Assembly (NCBI RefSeq): GCF_005116735.1
Contig: NZ_SWDB01000005.1
Location: 21,010-85,009, forward strand
Length of the DNA: 64,000 bases
Direction: 5' to 3'
Origin: Thalassotalea mangrovi
GTDB taxonomy: Bacteria; Pseudomonadota; Gammaproteobacteria; Enterobacterales; Alteromonadaceae
Below the pieces are notes generated by a model. The model saw only the letters and a program-made list of their open reading frames with translations, did not search any database and was not told the DNA's origin. Positions 57,198 to 64,000 of the stretch are shown piece by piece. The number at the start of each line of letters is the position of its first letter. Positions within the stretch are counted from its first letter, which is position 1. A program made the translations under genes and the position numbers.

Positions 57198-58316
57198 GTG
57201 CATTTGATTAAGTCTCTAACCTGTTTATTAGGCCGGGATAATGGCGAACGCTTCCTGGCGATTGTAACTTCGACACTATTATTGTTTTTCATCCTTGCCA
57301 GTAATCTGTTTACCGCCTGGTGGGCGCAACTGATCTGGGCCGTGCCGAGCGTAGTGATGGTGTTTTGCACAACCATGCGACGGGTGCGCGATGCCGGTAG
57401 AAAGATTGGCCTGGTATGGCTCTTCGTCGGGCTTACCGGGTTGTCCTTGTTATTGCCAACCTTGTTACCGTTAATCACGCCACATTGGGGGGCATACTCG
57501 CCATTATTAATGGTGGTATTTGTCGGCCTTTACCTGTTTAGCCTGCCTGCAAAAGATCATCAGCGCTACGGGCTGGGTTATGTTGGTCCTATCGATTTGT
57601 CAGCATTTGCAAGCACGGAAAAAGTATCAAGTCGGCCGTTAAATGCCCGGGTTGAGCCTGTGTTATTTGCCCAGACGAATTCAGCACATCCGTATCAGGA
57701 GTCAATGGCGCAAAATCCACAGGATGAATATGCCCAGCGTCTGGCCAGGCAACAGGTTTCCGAAATTGCCCAATGGCGCCAGGATTTGTATCAGTGGTTT
57801 AGTCAACATCGTAAACTGAGCTGGAGCCTGGGGACAACCCTGAGCCTTTGTATTGCTACTGCGCTGGCCTGGCCATATCTGCCTGCAGGAGAGCAATCAC
57901 CAACAGAGACCGCCGCATTAATGATGCCGGTGATGGCAAGTCAACACAGCGAACGTAATCATCGCCTGGCAATGCCGGATGATTTTTACCTGTTGCTCAA
58001 TGAACACAATGGCCTGATTGTTCACTGGCAAGCTGATATTCAGCGAGATGGTGAAATCTGGTCGCTGGCTTCGGCCACCGGTGACGATACCTGTCAGTTC
58101 GTTGAATTTAATAATGGCGATAAAATTCGAGCCTTGAATGTTACGGTAGAAAATGGCGGCGATTATTTTGCTAACTTTTCACCGCTGGATACTCATACCC
58201 TGGTTGAATCACTCGCCAATCGCGGCAACTTTGGCTTATGCGGCTATACCTTCTCGTTAAAAGGGTCCTTAAAAGCATTGTCATCGCATCCCGTCTATTT
58301 AGACTTGGTTGATTAG
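57198..58316 (+). CDS. Membrane protein of unknown function (DUF805-like N-terminus)
   Basis: The 372-residue product has three or four hydrophobic helices in its first 125 residues, with MRRVRDAGRKIGL between helices 2 and 3, reminiscent of the RR-hD-G motif of DUF805 proteins. A hydrophilic Q- and A-rich linker, another membrane helix (about residues 213-233) and a soluble C-terminal domain of about 140 residues follow, with DDTCQFVEF and GLCGYTFSLKGS. The C-terminal part is not recognised. The start is GTG. It lies alone between the ffh terminator and another terminator. Confidence 0.7.
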   Translation: MHLIKSLTCLLGRDNGERFLAIVTSTLLLFFILASNLFTAWWAQLIWAVPSVVMVFCTTMRRVRDAGRKIGLVWLFVGLTGLSLLLPTLLPLITPHWGAYSPLLMVVFVGLYLFSLPAKDHQRYGLGYVGPIDLSAFASTEKVSSRPLNARVEPVLFAQTNSAHPYQESMAQNPQDEYAQRLARQQVSEIAQWRQDLYQWFSQHRKLSWSLGTTLSLCIATALAWPYLPAGEQSPTETAALMMPVMASQHSERNHRLAMPDDFYLLLNEHNGLIVHWQADIQRDGEIWSLASATGDDTCQFVEFNNGDKIRALNVTVENGGDYFANFSPLDTHTLVESLANRGNFGLCGYTFSLKGSLKALSSHPVYLDLVD

Positions 58317-58371
58317 AGATTAACGAGTGCCCACTTATTATTTGTTGTGAGCATCGCTTAGACATAAAAGG

Positions 58372-58403
58372 AAAGGCTAGCTACTGAGGAGCTAGCCTTT
58401 TTT
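58372..58403 (+). terminator. Terminator after the DUF805-like gene
   Basis: AAAGGCTAGCT (58372-58382) pairs exactly with AGCTAGCCTTT (58390-58400) across seven bases, followed by more T. Confidence 0.88.
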
Positions 58404-58448
58404 GATTATCAGGGGTTACAACGCAGCTTTTTTTGGCGAACTTACCCG

Positions 58449-59420
58449 TCAGCCTTTTCTTAGTAACCGATTCTTTACCTGGGTGACTCGGTCTCGGCTA
58501 AGAATTTTATTGCCCAAGGCGGTGAGTATGGAACCACTCACTACCAGTACCGCACCGATATAAGCTAGGGTATTTAACGACTGGGCGGTGACATGCTGCG
58601 GAAATAACTGCTCAGCTATGGTCGCAAACAATACCGTTAACAGTGGCGTGATTGCCAACACGGCGCTGACTTTTGATGCGGGCCAGAATTCCAGTGACTT
58701 GGCAAAACTACCATAGGCAATCAGCGTATTGGCGCAGCAAAACAGTAATAACATTAGCGCAATCCAATCAAAGCTGGCAATTTGCATTGGGCTTGATACT
58801 GGCAAAAAGAAGAAACTGCTCAGAACATAAATCACCCACATGATCTGGGTCGAGGAAAACTTCTTCAGCATTTGCTTTTGCATAATTGCATAGACAGCCC
58901 AGGTTAGTGACGCGCCAAGCATGATCACAAACCCCATCAGAAAATCTTCGCGAGCCAGAGCCGCAGATTGACTGAACTGTTGATTGAAAAACATCACCAG
59001 ACCTGTAATGAGTACAAACGAGCCGACCATCTGGCCACGCGAAAATGCCTCTTTTAAGAAGATTACACTGCCTAATAGCATCATCAGCGGCGCCATCTGG
59101 ATTAACATCTGCGCCGTTTCTGCCGGTACAAAGTACAGGGATGATAAGTACAGAATATAATTAAAACTAAGAAATACGGCGGCTATCGTTAGTGGTTTCA
59201 GCCATGATTTATCGACAGTGAACAGCGCCGGGATCTTATTCTTATGTTTTAAACTAAAGCCGACCAGTATTGCAGCGAACAGAAATCGATACCAGGTAAT
59301 GGTGTAAGCATCCATTAACTCAAGGACAGTACGTAGGACTAACGGCAGTAGTCCCCACATAATGGCGGTAATTAAGGCGAGCATCAGCCCTTTAATATTG
59401 TCTTGCGAATGAGCGACCAT
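58449..59420 (-). CDS. EamA/DMT family transporter
   Basis: The 323-residue inner membrane protein has ten helices in two EamA repeats, with ALITAIMWGLLPLVLRTVLEL in the first and ASLTWAVYAIMQKQMLKKF in the second. The basic tail RDRVTQVKNRLLRK lies in the cytoplasm. The form is like drug/metabolite exporters of the RhaT/RarD type. The substrate is unknown. It is divergent from rpsP and single. Confidence 0.9.
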   Translation of the reverse strand: MVAHSQDNIKGLMLALITAIMWGLLPLVLRTVLELMDAYTITWYRFLFAAILVGFSLKHKNKIPALFTVDKSWLKPLTIAAVFLSFNYILYLSSLYFVPAETAQMLIQMAPLMMLLGSVIFLKEAFSRGQMVGSFVLITGLVMFFNQQFSQSAALAREDFLMGFVIMLGASLTWAVYAIMQKQMLKKFSSTQIMWVIYVLSSFFFLPVSSPMQIASFDWIALMLLLFCCANTLIAYGSFAKSLEFWPASKVSAVLAITPLLTVLFATIAEQLFPQHVTAQSLNTLAYIGAVLVVSGSILTALGNKILSRDRVTQVKNRLLRKG

Positions 59421-59534
59421 CGTATGTATTTCGCTGAAAAACTGAACAAGGAAATCAAGGCCGGAGATTCTAGCCCAGTTCGTTGGGAATAGCTTGTATT
59501 TCGTTAGAAATTTGTTCGAATATGTTCATTAAGG

Positions 59535-59562
59535 TTGCTTTTTCTCAGTAAAAGCGTAAAAT
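59535..59562 (+). promoter_or_regulatory. Promoter of the rpsP-rimM-trmD-rplS operon
   Basis: TTGCTT (59535-59540), 16 bases, TAAAAT (59557-59562), then a GC-rich CTGCGAGC discriminator. The rpsP start is 75 bases downstream. Confidence 0.6.
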
Positions 59563-59636
59563 CTGCGAGCTTTTCTTACCCCTGTGGTGAGAAAGTGTCT
59601 GGAAATCGTTTTACAACTTATTAAATAGAGGACGGT

Positions 59637-59885
59637 ATGGTTACCATTCGTTTAGCACGTGGCGGCGCCAAAAAGCGCCCATTTTACCAAGTAGTTGTTG
59701 CTGATAGCCGCAACTCTCGCGATGGTCGTTTCATCGAGAAAGTTGGCTTCTTCAACCCAACTGCACAAGGTCAGGCGGAAAAACTTCGTTTAGACCTGGA
59801 CCGTATCAACCACTGGGTTGGTCAAGGTGCAAACTTATCTGATCGTGTTGCTAAATTGGTTAAAGACGCACAAGCTGCGGCTTAA
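59637..59885 (+). CDS. rpsP: 30S ribosomal protein S16
   Basis: The 82-residue protein begins [20 protein letters not shown] and has the [14 protein letters not shown] block, complete for S16. It binds 16S rRNA in the 5' domain. It is the first gene of the conserved four-gene ribosome and tRNA modification operon. AGAGGACGGT precedes the ATG. Confidence 0.99.
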   Translation: MVTIRLARGGAKKRPFYQVVVADSRNSRDGRFIEKVGFFNPTAQGQAEKLRLDLDRINHWVGQGANLSDRVAKLVKDAQAAA

Positions 59886-59919
59886 TCGATTTATCAAATA
59901 ATTGTTACTGGGCAAGGTT

Positions 59920-60441
59920 ATGGAAAAAGAAATCATCCTCGGAAAAATCGGTGCTGTTTACGGCATTAAAGGGTGGTTGAAGATCCATTCGTTTACCGAA
60001 GAGCCAGAAGCAATTTTCGATTATAGCCCCTGGATTCTGAATCTGGGTGGCAACAAGCAAAATGTCGAAGTAAGTGAGTGGCGACGCCATAATAATGGTT
60101 TGATTGCCAAGTTTACCGATACCAATGACAGAAATGACGCACAATTGCGCACCGGTGCCGAAATTATCGTATCCGATGAGCAGTTACCAGAATTACCGGA
60201 AGGTGAGTTTTACTGGCGTGATTTAATTGGTATGGATGTGGTCAATGAACAAGGTTATAACTTTGGTAAAGTGGCCGACATCATGGAAACAGGCTCCAAT
60301 GACGTTTTGGTTGTTAAAGCTAACCGCAATGATGCGTTTGGCAAAAAAGAAAGGTTAATTCCTTATTTGGAAGATCAGGTGATCAAATCCGTATCACTTG
60401 ATAATAAACAAATTGACGTGGACTGGGACCCAGGTTTCTAA
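59920..60441 (+). CDS. rimM: Ribosome maturation factor RimM
   Basis: The 173-residue protein has the RimM N-terminal barrel ([20 protein letters not shown]) and the PRC-type C-terminal barrel with [26 protein letters not shown]-like [13 protein letters not shown], and the end DVDWDPGF. It helps assemble the 30S head around S19. I chose the ATG at 59920 over an upstream TTG at 59902. It lies 34 bases after rpsP and four before trmD. Confidence 0.97.
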   Translation: MEKEIILGKIGAVYGIKGWLKIHSFTEEPEAIFDYSPWILNLGGNKQNVEVSEWRRHNNGLIAKFTDTNDRNDAQLRTGAEIIVSDEQLPELPEGEFYWRDLIGMDVVNEQGYNFGKVADIMETGSNDVLVVKANRNDAFGKKERLIPYLEDQVIKSVSLDNKQIDVDWDPGF

Positions 60442-60445
60442 CTCG

Positions 60446-61210
60446 ATGGCTAATGAGACAATGCGGTTAGAGGTGATAAGCCTTTTTCCTGAAATGTTTA
60501 ACGCTATTACCGAGTTTGGGGTGACAGGCAGGGCAATACGCAACGGGTTGATTGAGTTCCATACCCGGAATCCAAGAGACTTCGCCCATGATAAACACAG
60601 TACCGTTGATGATCGTCCTTATGGCGGTGGTCCGGGAATGTTGATGATGGTGCAACCACTGCGTGATGCTATCCATGCTGCCAAGGCAGCGGCGGGTGGC
60701 GATGCCCATGTGATATATTTGTCACCGCAGGGACGTAGACTGGATCAAGCAGGCGTACGTGAATTATCGCAGCACAAGAATATTGTCCTGATTGCAGGGC
60801 GATATGAAGGCATAGACGAGCGATTAATCGAGTCGGATATCGACGAAGAGTGGTCGATCGGTGATTACGTGTTAAGCGGCGGAGAAATTCCGGCGATGAC
60901 GGTAATCGATGCTTTGGCGAGATTTGTTCCTGGCGTATTGGGGCACAATCAATCGGCCGAACAGGATTCATTTTCTGACGGTTTACTGGATTGTCCACAT
61001 TACACCCGACCAGAGTTTCTGGATGACAAATCGGTACCGAAAGTCTTGTTAAGTGGCGATCATGAACGTATTCGCAAGTGGCGATTACAGCAGTCTCTAG
61101 AAAGAACCTGGTTACGACGTCCTGAATTATTGACAGATCTAGCTCTGACTGATGAGCAGGAAAAAATGTTAAGCGAGATTAAAGCGAAGCATCAATCCGG
61201 CAATAACTAG
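60446..61210 (+). CDS. trmD: tRNA (guanine-N1)-methyltransferase TrmD
   Basis: The 254-residue SPOUT enzyme has the start [31 protein letters not shown], the SAM knot YLSPQGR, and [11 protein letters not shown] with the catalytic region [14 protein letters not shown]. It methylates G37 next to the anticodon of some tRNAs (those reading proline, leucine CUN and arginine CGG codons) to prevent +1 frameshifts. An internal ATG at 60461 (MRLEVISL) is an alternative start. Confidence 0.98.
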   Translation: MANETMRLEVISLFPEMFNAITEFGVTGRAIRNGLIEFHTRNPRDFAHDKHSTVDDRPYGGGPGMLMMVQPLRDAIHAAKAAAGGDAHVIYLSPQGRRLDQAGVRELSQHKNIVLIAGRYEGIDERLIESDIDEEWSIGDYVLSGGEIPAMTVIDALARFVPGVLGHNQSAEQDSFSDGLLDCPHYTRPEFLDDKSVPKVLLSGDHERIRKWRLQQSLERTWLRRPELLTDLALTDEQEKMLSEIKAKHQSGNN

Positions 61211-61238
61211 CAGTGTATTCTAGACAAAAGGTATAATT

Positions 61239-61589
61239 ATGAGCAATATCATTAAGCAGCTCGAACAAGAGCAAATGAAAACTGACGTACCAGCGTTTGC
61301 ACCTGGTGATACTGTAATTGTTAAAGTTAAAGTAAAAGAAGGTGACAAAGAACGTCTTCAAGCCTTCGAAGGTGTAGTAATCGCTAAGAAAAACCGTGGT
61401 TTGCATTCATCTTTCACCGTTCGTAAGATTTCTAACGGTGAAGGCGTAGAGCGTGTATTCCAGACACATAGCCCGCTAGTAGCAGAAATCGCTGTTAAGC
61501 GTCGCGGTGATGTGCGTCAAGCTAAGCTTTACTACCTACGTGAACTTTCTGGTAAGAAAGCGCGTATCAAAGAAAAGCTGGCTAAGTAA
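61239..61589 (+). CDS. rplS: 50S ribosomal protein L19
   Basis: The 116-residue protein has the L19 run [53 protein letters not shown], and a basic [18 protein letters not shown] end. L19 lies at the 30S-50S interface. It is the last gene of the operon, 28 bases after trmD, and a strong terminator follows. Confidence 0.99.
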   Translation: MSNIIKQLEQEQMKTDVPAFAPGDTVIVKVKVKEGDKERLQAFEGVVIAKKNRGLHSSFTVRKISNGEGVERVFQTHSPLVAEIAVKRRGDVRQAKLYYLRELSGKKARIKEKLAK

Positions 61590-61609
61590 TCATTACTTAA
61601 TCGCTTCTG

Positions 61610-61638
61610 AAAAAGCCCGCATTGATGCGGGCTTTTTT
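61610..61638 (+). terminator. Terminator of the rpsP operon
   Basis: AAAAAGCCCGCA (61610-61621) pairs with TGCGGGCTTTTT across TTGA, followed by T, 20 bases past rplS. Confidence 0.95.
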
Positions 61639-61780
61639 GTACGTGATTATATATGTTGCTCCAGTATATTGGTTAAGTTAAAACTTCTAACAAATTTCTT
61701 TCCCGTCAACGACGCAAGGCAAGCCTTAGGTTGCCATTTTCACCGCTTTTTGAATCAAATTCGAGTTTACCGATAAAATA

Positions 61781-61810
61781 ATGACAACGTTGTCATCTTG
61801 TGTTTATACT
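61781..61810 (+). promoter_or_regulatory. Promoter with perfect 16-bp palindrome over the -35, upstream of acs
   Basis: ATGACAACGTTGTCAT (61781-61796) is its own reverse complement. Its first six bases, ATGACA, make a five-of-six -35 with a TATACT -10 at 61805-61810, 18 bases on. A palindrome with a central CG is the usual form for LacI-family repressor operators. The acs start codon is 139 bases downstream. Nothing else is evident between the rplS terminator and acs. Confidence 0.55.
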
Positions 61811-61949
61811 GATTATCCTTTATTAGTTAAATCATAAAACCCCGATTTTTGAATCGTTGAGTGTTGGGGAATTTCAATAGCAACAATAAGTTATATGGAA
61901 GCTGTTGAATGGATTATTAAAAAAACAAATGATTTTTAGCGGGAAGACC

Positions 61950-63887
61950 ATGGAATTAAAACCTTTTTATCCGGTGAGCGACAAAGCCAAAGCCCATTCA
62001 TATCTTAGTGAACATGATTATAAGCAGATGTATCAGCAGTCGATTGAGCGACCCGACGAGTTTTGGGCGGAGCAGGCCAATACATTTATCGACTGGTACC
62101 AGCCCTGGGAACAAGTTTCCAAAGTTGACTATCACCAGGCGCAAATTCAGTGGTTCGCGGGCGCGAAATTGAATGTCAGTTATAACTGTATCGATCGTCA
62201 CTTGCCTGAGCGCGCCAGTCAAACTGCAATCATTTTTGAAGGCGATGAGCCCGGTAATAGCCACCATGTCAGTTATCAGGAGTTATCCGATCAGGTAAAC
62301 AAGTTTGCCAATGTCCTGAAAAGCCGAGGCGTGAAAAAGGGCGATCGGGTGTGTATTTACATGCCAATGATCGTTGAAGTTGGCTATGCGATGCTGGCCT
62401 GTGCCCGGATTGGCGCAGTGCATTCCGTTGTTTTCGGCGGCTTTTCAACTGAGTCGATAAAAACCCGCATCTTAGACGCCGATTGCCAGGTAGTTATCAC
62501 GGCCGATCAAGGTATGCGCGGTGGTAAGGTTATCCCATTAAAAGATAATGTCGATGCCGCCGTTGCCGATTGTCCGAATGTTCATTCAGTTATCGTGGTC
62601 GAGCGAACTGGCGCAGATGTTAACTGGAATCCCGCAATTGATGTTCATTATGAACAGGCGATGGCACAAGCCGACTCTTTCTGTGAACCGGAAATCATGG
62701 ACGCTGAAGACCCTTTATTTATTCTCTATACCTCCGGTTCTACCGGTAAACCGAAAGGTGTTTTGCACACTTGCGGTGGTTATATCCTGTACGCGTCGAT
62801 GACCCATAAATATGTGTTTGACTATCGAGATGGCGAAATTTACTGGTGTACTGCTGATGCCGGTTGGATCACCGGTCATAGCTATATCTTTTATGGTCCG
62901 CTGGCTAATGGTGCAACAACCTTAGTGTTTGAAGGCGTACCAACCTATCCGGATGCATCACGCTTTTGGCAGGTCATTGAAGAACACAAAGTTAATGTGT
63001 TTTATACCGCACCAACCGCGATTCGCGCATTAATGGGATTAGGGGATGAGCTGGTTAATAAACAGGATTTATCTTCACTGCGTTTGCTCGGTACCGTTGG
63101 TGAACCGATTAACCCGGAAGCCTGGCATTGGTACTATGAAGTGGTTGGTAAGAATAATTGCCCAATCGTGGATACCTGGTGGCAAACCGAAACCGGCGGT
63201 GTGTTAATTACCACCTTACCCGGATCGTCTGGGATGAAACCGGGCGCAGCAGGTCTGCCTTTCTTTGGGATCAAACCGGCAATTTTAGATGCCGATGGCA
63301 ATGAGCTTGAAGGTGAATGTCGTGGCCGCCTGGTACTAACCGGAAGCTGGCCGGGACAAATGCGCACCGTGTATGGCGATCAACAACGTTTCTATGAGAC
63401 GTATTTTTCTCAATATCCGGGTTATTACTTTGCTGGTGATGGTGCTAAGCGCGATAAGGATGGCTATTACTGGATTATCGGCCGTATCGATGATGTGCTA
63501 AATGTTTCCGGGCACCGCTTAGGGACAGCCGAAATTGAGAGCGCTCTTGTGCTGCATCCAAAAGTCTCTGAAGCGGCAGTTGTTGGCTATCCGCATGACA
63601 TCAAAGGTCAGGGTGTGTATGCCTATGTAACCCTGATGAAGGGCGAGCAGGGCGATGCAGGGCTGGATTCTGAGCTGAAAGACTTGGTTGCTAAAGAGTT
63701 GGGAAGTTTTTCCAAACCAGATTTACTGCAATGGTCGCCGAGCCTGCCGAAGACCCGCTCCGGTAAAATTATGCGCCGTATCCTGCGTAAAATCGCCGAG
63801 AATGAGCTGGATAACCTTGGTGATACCTCGACCCTCGCCGATCCCGGCGCCGTCGATGAGCTGATTGAGAATCGATTGATTCGGTAG
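61950..63887 (+). CDS. acs: Acetyl-CoA synthetase
   Basis: The 645-residue ANL enzyme has the P-loop [40 protein letters not shown], and the C-terminal [14 protein letters not shown] with the lysine whose acetylation switches off Acs in other bacteria. Tryptophan in WWQTETGG fits the small acetate pocket; propionate use cannot be excluded. It activates acetate through acetyl-AMP. I chose the ATG at 61950 (GGGAAG ahead) over 61905. It is a single-gene unit with its own promoter and terminator. Confidence 0.95.
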   Translation: MELKPFYPVSDKAKAHSYLSEHDYKQMYQQSIERPDEFWAEQANTFIDWYQPWEQVSKVDYHQAQIQWFAGAKLNVSYNCIDRHLPERASQTAIIFEGDEPGNSHHVSYQELSDQVNKFANVLKSRGVKKGDRVCIYMPMIVEVGYAMLACARIGAVHSVVFGGFSTESIKTRILDADCQVVITADQGMRGGKVIPLKDNVDAAVADCPNVHSVIVVERTGADVNWNPAIDVHYEQAMAQADSFCEPEIMDAEDPLFILYTSGSTGKPKGVLHTCGGYILYASMTHKYVFDYRDGEIYWCTADAGWITGHSYIFYGPLANGATTLVFEGVPTYPDASRFWQVIEEHKVNVFYTAPTAIRALMGLGDELVNKQDLSSLRLLGTVGEPINPEAWHWYYEVVGKNNCPIVDTWWQTETGGVLITTLPGSSGMKPGAAGLPFFGIKPAILDADGNELEGECRGRLVLTGSWPGQMRTVYGDQQRFYETYFSQYPGYYFAGDGAKRDKDGYYWIIGRIDDVLNVSGHRLGTAEIESALVLHPKVSEAAVVGYPHDIKGQGVYAYVTLMKGEQGDAGLDSELKDLVAKELGSFSKPDLLQWSPSLPKTRSGKIMRRILRKIAENELDNLGDTSTLADPGAVDELIENRLIR

Positions 63888-63890
63888 TTG

Positions 63891-63919
63891 AAAAGGCAGA
63901 GCTGACGCTCTGCCTTTTT
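63891..63919 (+). terminator. Terminator after acs
   Basis: AAAAGGCAGAGC (63891-63902) and its exact complement (63907-63918) close a TGAC loop and end in T. It begins three bases after the stop. Confidence 0.93.
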
Positions 63920-63962
63920 GCTATAAAATCAAGGGGTCAGAGTCTGTAGGATCCCCACAAAT

Positions 63963-64000
63963 TTATAACGCTTCATAGCCGAGTCCTTCGCTCTGGTTTT
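63963..64000 (-). CDS. Possible C-terminal end of a further gene (cut by window edge)
   Basis: Reading the minus strand from the edge gives NQSEGLGYEAL and a TAA stop at 63963-63965. The composition is protein-like, and it would converge on the acs terminator. Eleven codons are too few to be sure, and another minus-strand frame is also open here. No family is assigned. Confidence 0.3.
   Translation of the reverse strand, partial: NQSEGLGYEAL

Noticed and set aside
63920-63962. RAYT or REP-type signal in the AGGGGTCAGAGTCTG sequence after acs
   Set aside because: The phrase resembles sequences near such elements in other genomes, but one short match at the window edge is not enough.

Overview
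This window is a dense stretch of bacterial chromosome from a Gram-negative gammaproteobacterium. The gene content and order (mdh next to argR, periplasmic KatG, TyrA-type DyP peroxidase, an SO_0444-type permease, an lptF/lptG pair divergent from pepA-holC-valS) resemble marine Alteromonadales such as the Shewanella, Colwellia, Idiomarina and Alteromonas groups. The genus cannot be named from the sequence alone. No phage, CRISPR array, rRNA or complete insertion sequence is visible. One tRNA gene is present (Leu, CAA).

Layout. 1-5.2 kb: start of a porin gene, a three-domain cysteine desulfurase / persulfide dioxygenase-like / rhodanese protein, a solitary iscX, and the malic enzyme maeA. 5.2-6.7 kb: two overlapping sulfotransferase-type genes. 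7.2-11.1 kb: folA, obgE, rpmA and rplU on the minus strand, divergent from ispB. 11.2-14.7 kb: a DUF6090 protein, mdh, argR and a DyP peroxidase. 14.9-29.2 kb: the conserved cluster rapA, rluA, djlA, lptD, surA, pdxA, rsmA, apaG, apaH known from enterobacteria, here interrupted by a periplasmic katG. 29.7-35.9 kb: PIN-PhoH ATPase, acyl-CoA dehydrogenase, a secreted M20 amidohydrolase and a DUF481 outer membrane protein. 36.4-44.4 kb: valS-holC-pepA facing away from lptF-lptG, then an RDD membrane protein. 44.5-51.3 kb: tRNA-Leu, msrA, a TonB receptor with a DMT permease, a lytic transglycosylase-like lipoprotein and a GMC oxidoreductase. 51.6-61.6 kb: CNNM/CBS protein, ypjD-like gene, a metal permease, ffh, a membrane protein, a DMT transporter and the rpsP-rimM-trmD-rplS operon. 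61.9 kb to the end: acetyl-CoA synthetase and the likely last codons of a further gene.

Functional themes. Much of the window is housekeeping: ribosome and translation (L21, L27, S16, L19, RimM, TrmD, RsmA, RluA, ValS, ObgE), outer membrane assembly (SurA, LptD, LptF, LptG), and central metabolism (MaeA, Mdh, Acs, IspB, FolA, PdxA). A second theme is sulfur and redox handling: the desulfurase fusion, IscX, KatG, DyP and MsrA.

The least ordinary content is intergenic. There is a dispersed, highly folded repeat family with four copies (about 265-275 bp, plus 202-bp and 62-bp deletion forms). Its three longer copies carry a TTGACA-N17-TGCAAT promoter-like signal aimed at iscX, at the sulfotransferase genes and at ffh. 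There are also tandem heptamer arrays, a duplicated 78-bp double-hairpin element with a compensatory base change, a 115-bp element with perfect 12-bp inverted ends before ffh, and a perfect 16-bp palindrome lying over the -35 of a likely acs promoter. Together with the three-domain sulfur enzyme these are the best candidates for something not yet described.
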